A DNA stretch of 64,000 bases from positions 930,001 through 994,000 of the forward strand of contig NZ_JHZZ01000001.1 of NCBI RefSeq assembly GCF_000687935.1, read 5' to 3'. Below the pieces are notes generated by a model, which did not search any database, was not told the DNA's origin, and worked only from the letters and a program-made list of their open reading frames with translations. The stretch comes from Polaribacter sp. Hel_I_88. Lineage in GTDB: Bacteria; Bacteroidota; Bacteroidia; Flavobacteriales; Flavobacteriaceae. Below are positions 61,082 to 64,000 of this stretch, piece after piece (the first letter of the stretch is position 1; every line of letters begins with the position of its first letter). The position numbers and the translations under genes were made by a program.

Positions 61082-61876
61082 ATGAAATCAACTAATTTTC
61101 CTATTGGTATTTTTGATTCTGGTATTGGTGGTACTTCTATTTGGAAAGAAATTACAACACTTTTACCAAATGAGCATACCATATATCTTTCTGATAGTAA
61201 AAATGCGCCTTATGGAGAAAAAAGCAAACAAGAAATTATTGATTTATCTGTAAAAAATACAGAATTTTTATTAGCCCAAAATTGCAAACTTATTGTTGTG
61301 GCTTGTAATACTGCAACCACAAATGCTATTCAATATTTAAGAGAAAAATATAACGTTCCTTTTATAGGCATTGAACCTGCTATAAAACCAGCTTCCTTAA
61401 AAACTAAAACCAATAAAATTGGTATTTTAGCCACTAAAGGAACTTTAAATAGTGCGTTATTTGAAAAGACTTCTAGTACAATCAACAAACAAATAATTGT
61501 CAAAGAAACTATTGGAACTGGCTTGGTTGAACTCATAGAAGAGGGTCAAATAAATTCTGACAAAATGAAAAGCTTGCTTTCCTTATATATCAATCCTTTG
61601 TTAAACGAAGGTGTAGATTGTTTGGTTTTAGGGTGCACACATTATCCCTATTTAATTCCACAAATAAGAGAACTTGTTGGTAATAAGATAGAAATTATAG
61701 ATTCTGGTCAAGCAGTTGCTAAACAAACAAAAGTAGTTTTAGAAAAAAATTTACTCTTAAAAACTGATACTAAAAAGGGCAAACATCAATTTTACATCAA
61801 TAAAAATAAAGATGTTTTAGCCATGATGATTTCAGAAAAAAGTGATTTTATAAGTATTGATGAAAAAGAGTTTTAA
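61082..61876 (+). CDS. murI: Glutamate racemase
   Basis: This 264-residue cytoplasmic enzyme makes D-glutamate for peptidoglycan. It shows IGIFDSGIGGTSIWKEI near 8-24 (Asp12-Ser13), YLSDSKNAPYGEKS, the catalytic Cys75 in VACNTATT, FIGIEPAIKPA, and the second catalytic Cys near 184 in LGCTHYP. All key residues are present. The last four bases overlap the 3' end of the convergent PorP/SprF gene. Confidence 0.95.
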   Translation: MKSTNFPIGIFDSGIGGTSIWKEITTLLPNEHTIYLSDSKNAPYGEKSKQEIIDLSVKNTEFLLAQNCKLIVVACNTATTNAIQYLREKYNVPFIGIEPAIKPASLKTKTNKIGILATKGTLNSALFEKTSSTINKQIIVKETIGTGLVELIEEGQINSDKMKSLLSLYINPLLNEGVDCLVLGCTHYPYLIPQIRELVGNKIEIIDSGQAVAKQTKVVLEKNLLLKTDTKKGKHQFYINKNKDVLAMMISEKSDFISIDEKEF

Positions 61877-62856
61877 AAACCTCCAAAAGCAGCATTAATA
61901 TTAGGACAAGCAGCAGCTCTAGGCTCTTTAGTAAATAAATTGATTCCAACAGTTACTTGATGAAAACCAGTTGTTGTTAAAACGGTTTCATTCATTTGAT
62001 TTGTATACGTGTAAGAAAACAATAAGTTTTGGTAATTTAAACCAATAATTGGCGATATAAATTGTGCGTTTTCAATTGCATTTGCATCAAAACCTCTTCT
62101 GTAAGACAAAGCTGCCCATAGTTGAGATTTAGATAAATTTTTGTAAGCTTTTATGTTAAAATCTGCAATTCTTTGTCCTGTTCCTTCTCTAAATTGTAGC
62201 ATTAAAGAGGGTTCAAATTGAATTGGTAAATCTTCCCCAAAATAGTAACCTGCAGAAAATATATAGTTTCTTAAATCTAAAGGTTCTTGAACATTTAAAT
62301 TATTTTTTGCTGTAAGTAATAAATTTTTAACGGTAAAATACGATGAAAAACCACCTAAATGATAAGCCATACTAAAATCTGCATTATAATAGCTGGTACT
62401 TTCTACTATAGATGCAACAGCAGCATCTCCAGTAAAAGTTCTTTGATCCGATTGATTTTGAACAAACGTAAATGCCAAACCAAATGAAAGTTGGTTAAAA
62501 ACTCTACCATCACTCATTTGTAAATGATACGCATAACTACCTTGAATTCCTTTTTGTGAATGAAATCCGTTTTTATCATTAAACAACACAAATCCAAAAC
62601 CTGCATTAGAATATTCGTTAAATTTTGAATGAAAACTTAACGTTTGTAAAGCTGGTGCATTCGGAATTCCTGCCCATTGTTGTCTTGCTGTAAAACGCAG
62701 TTTACTAGAGTTACCAATACCTGCTGCAGAAGGATGTACTAAATAAACATTGTCAGAAAGATAATCTTGATAAATTGGTAATGTTTCTTGAGAAATACCT
62801 TTTAATGAAAAAAGAAATAGAAAAAGTAAAGAAATCCTAGAGTACAATAACTTCAT
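61873..62856 (-). CDS. Type IX secretion outer membrane protein, PorP/SprF family
   Basis: From the ATG at 62856 the product has 327 residues with signal peptide MKLLYSRISLLFLFLFSLKGISQ. A longer frame begins at a TTG (62881-62883) that overlaps a TATATTTG -7 box (62881-62888), so the ATG is preferred. The family pattern is QDYLSDNVYLVHPSAAGIGNSS, RQQWAGIPNAPALQTLSFHSKF, GFGFVLFNDKNGF, HLQMSDGRVFNQLSFGLAF and a C-terminal FHQVTVGINLF. PorP/SprF proteins work with partner surface proteins exported by the T9SS. The divergent PKD gene is the likely partner. Confidence 0.9.
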   Translation of the reverse strand: MKLLYSRISLLFLFLFSLKGISQETLPIYQDYLSDNVYLVHPSAAGIGNSSKLRFTARQQWAGIPNAPALQTLSFHSKFNEYSNAGFGFVLFNDKNGFHSQKGIQGSYAYHLQMSDGRVFNQLSFGLAFTFVQNQSDQRTFTGDAAVASIVESTSYYNADFSMAYHLGGFSSYFTVKNLLLTAKNNLNVQEPLDLRNYIFSAGYYFGEDLPIQFEPSLMLQFREGTGQRIADFNIKAYKNLSKSQLWAALSYRRGFDANAIENAQFISPIIGLNYQNLLFSYTYTNQMNETVLTTTGFHQVTVGINLFTKEPRAAACPNINAAFGGF

Positions 62857-63162
62857 TAAAAATAAATTAATTTTAGATTTCAAATATATTGATTTAAAAA
62901 GAATAATTTCTTTTTAACTGAAAGTTTTAACACAATAAAAAACGATTAATTTACTGTTTTGGTATGTAATATTTTAATTTTCAATTTTTAGAAAAATCAC
63001 ATAAAACGGAAAATCATTTATATATTAATCGATAAAGATTACTTTTACTTTATTTGATTATATTGCATAATCTTAAAAGAATAAAGTTTTTAAACAAAAA
63101 TAAAATGATTGTAATTCATAAAAGCTTACTTTTTATCTGATGAAACTATTATAAATAGCAAC

Positions 63163-64000
63163 ATGAAACTTTTAACCTCCCCCACCAAAATGAAATTTAG
63201 AAATAAAATAGCTTTTATTAGTGTTTTTCTTGTTTTTAGTTTTCTTTTTAACCTTTATGCTACTAAAATTAATTTTTCTTTTTTAGATATTTTTTTAGCG
63301 CCAACTGCAACTATAAGTTCAACTACAAATAATGGTTGTGCAGATGTGGAAAAAGATATTATTTTCACAGCCTCTGGAGGTAGTGCTCCATATACTTTTA
63401 CCTATCAAATAAATGATGGTTCAGCAACAACCATACAATCAACAAATGGAGATATAGCAACACTACAATATTCAAACCCAGCTGTTGGAAATTATACATT
63501 TAAATTAACTAAAGTTGTTGATGCAACTGGTGCTCAAACAAATTTAAATCAAGAAATAATAATTACAATAAATCCATTACCAACAGCAGATTTTACTTTT
63601 AATGATAGCGCTTGTGCTGGAGAAACTGTTCAATTTAATGCAACTGAAACTGGTGCTGCTCCTTTTACTTACAGTTGGGATTTTGCAGACGGAACTATAT
63701 CAACATTAAAAAACCCAACACATGTTTTTGAGGGTATTTTAGGTTGTGATACCAATAATTATGATGTAAAATTAGTAGTTACTGATGCAAATGGTTGCTC
63801 TACTACAAGAATTCAAAGAGTTACTATAAAGCAAAAACCAGATATTGAATTTATAGATGCCAATTTTAATGGTTTTAGTAACTGTGGAAATGCATCTGCT
63901 TCAAATCCAGATTTTACAATTGATGTTGCTAATAATTCTAACTCTACTTGTATTGATTCGTTTTTTATTGATTGGGGAGATGGAAATGTAGAAAATAATG
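63163..64000 (+). CDS. PKD-domain surface protein, N-terminal part (runs off the window)
   Basis: An open frame from the ATG at 63163 (or 63190 in the same frame) reaches the window end without a stop; at least 279 codons are visible. A hydrophobic export signal (IAFISVFLVFSFLFNLYATK) is followed by Ig-like/PKD-type repeats: GCADVEKDIIFTASGGSAPYTFTY, ADFTFNDSACAGETVQFNA...PFTYSWDFADGTISTLKNP and FIDWGDGNVEN. Such proteins usually end in a CHU_C/T9SS type B sorting domain, which would be beyond the window. It is divergent from the PorP/SprF gene (279-bp gap). It is too short here to tell adhesin from gliding-related protein. Confidence 0.8.
   Translation, partial: MKLLTSPTKMKFRNKIAFISVFLVFSFLFNLYATKINFSFLDIFLAPTATISSTTNNGCADVEKDIIFTASGGSAPYTFTYQINDGSATTIQSTNGDIATLQYSNPAVGNYTFKLTKVVDATGAQTNLNQEIIITINPLPTADFTFNDSACAGETVQFNATETGAAPFTYSWDFADGTISTLKNPTHVFEGILGCDTNNYDVKLVVTDANGCSTTRIQRVTIKQKPDIEFIDANFNGFSNCGNASASNPDFTIDVANNSNSTCIDSFFIDWGDGNVENN

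Noticed and set aside
62884-63162. Riboswitch or RNA in the gap before the PKD gene
   Set aside because: Only a weak GATTAT/ATAATC inverted repeat was seen, too small to support a call.
1-64000. tRNA or rRNA genes
   Set aside because: No cloverleaf-like segment with a GGTTCGAATCC-type T-arm and no rRNA-like sequence was noticed by eye; a covariance search (for example tRNAscan) was not possible.

Overview
The window is chromosomal DNA from a marine-type member of the Flavobacteriaceae (Bacteroidota), probably close to Polaribacter or Tenacibaculum; the genus is a guess. The evidence is the low G+C content, Bacteroidota promoters with TAnnTTTG -7 boxes, almost no Shine-Dalgarno sequences, SusC-type TonB receptors, a PorP/SprF type IX secretion protein, a PKD-domain surface protein, and family-typical gene orders such as pdxJ / CBS / nadK / DUF6089 / uppS / bamA / ompH / ompH / murI. 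No rRNA, tRNA or CRISPR array was seen.

Layout. 1-5 kb: an OmpA-type outer membrane protein (cut by the window edge), kbl and an AddA-like helicase-nuclease. 5-10 kb: a metal-homeostasis locus, with a ZIP transporter and a DtxR/MntR-type repressor divergent from a TonB receptor and a thioredoxin-like protein, and a repressor-like operator between them. 10-15 kb: mfd, then an IS110 element sitting inside one arm of a large palindromic repeat. 15-22.5 kb: EamA transporter, a gene broken by an in-frame stop, a TonB-like protein, a phosphoesterase, an internally duplicated lipoprotein, a universal stress protein and a GH113 hydrolase. 22.8-32 kb: an oxidoreductase plus membrane Fe-S protein pair, a three-gene glycosyltransferase operon, a LacI regulator and a HAD phosphatase. 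32-43.5 kb: a nitrilase, small hypotheticals, DUF2797, GH3, polyprenyl synthetase, a DUF433/DUF5615 toxin-antitoxin pair, rlmN, queA and aroA. 43.5-49.5 kb: a large BNR/sortilin-type protein, then palindromic repeat arrays around a GIY-YIG nuclease, then MazG and PAP2 genes. 49.6-52 kb: a cassette-like gene bracketed by inverted repeats and an intact DDE insertion sequence with a 6-bp target duplication. 52-62 kb: hydrolase, pdxJ and the cell-envelope cluster ending in murI. 62-64 kb: PorP/SprF divergent from a PKD surface protein that runs off the window.

How the genes work together. The core is envelope biogenesis: UppS makes the lipid carrier, BamA and the two OmpH/Skp proteins insert outer membrane proteins, MurI supplies D-glutamate, and PorP/SprF exports surface proteins. 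The accessory signal lies in repeats. The best candidate for something not well described is the GIY-YIG gene at 47.2 kb, framed by two direct copies of a roughly 380-bp array of palindromic units with a period near 128 bp. This resembles REP/RAYT systems but with a GIY-YIG nuclease instead of a Y1 transposase. Other notable signals are the IS110 element in a palindrome arm with a possible bridge RNA, and two genes bracketed by short direct or inverted repeats.
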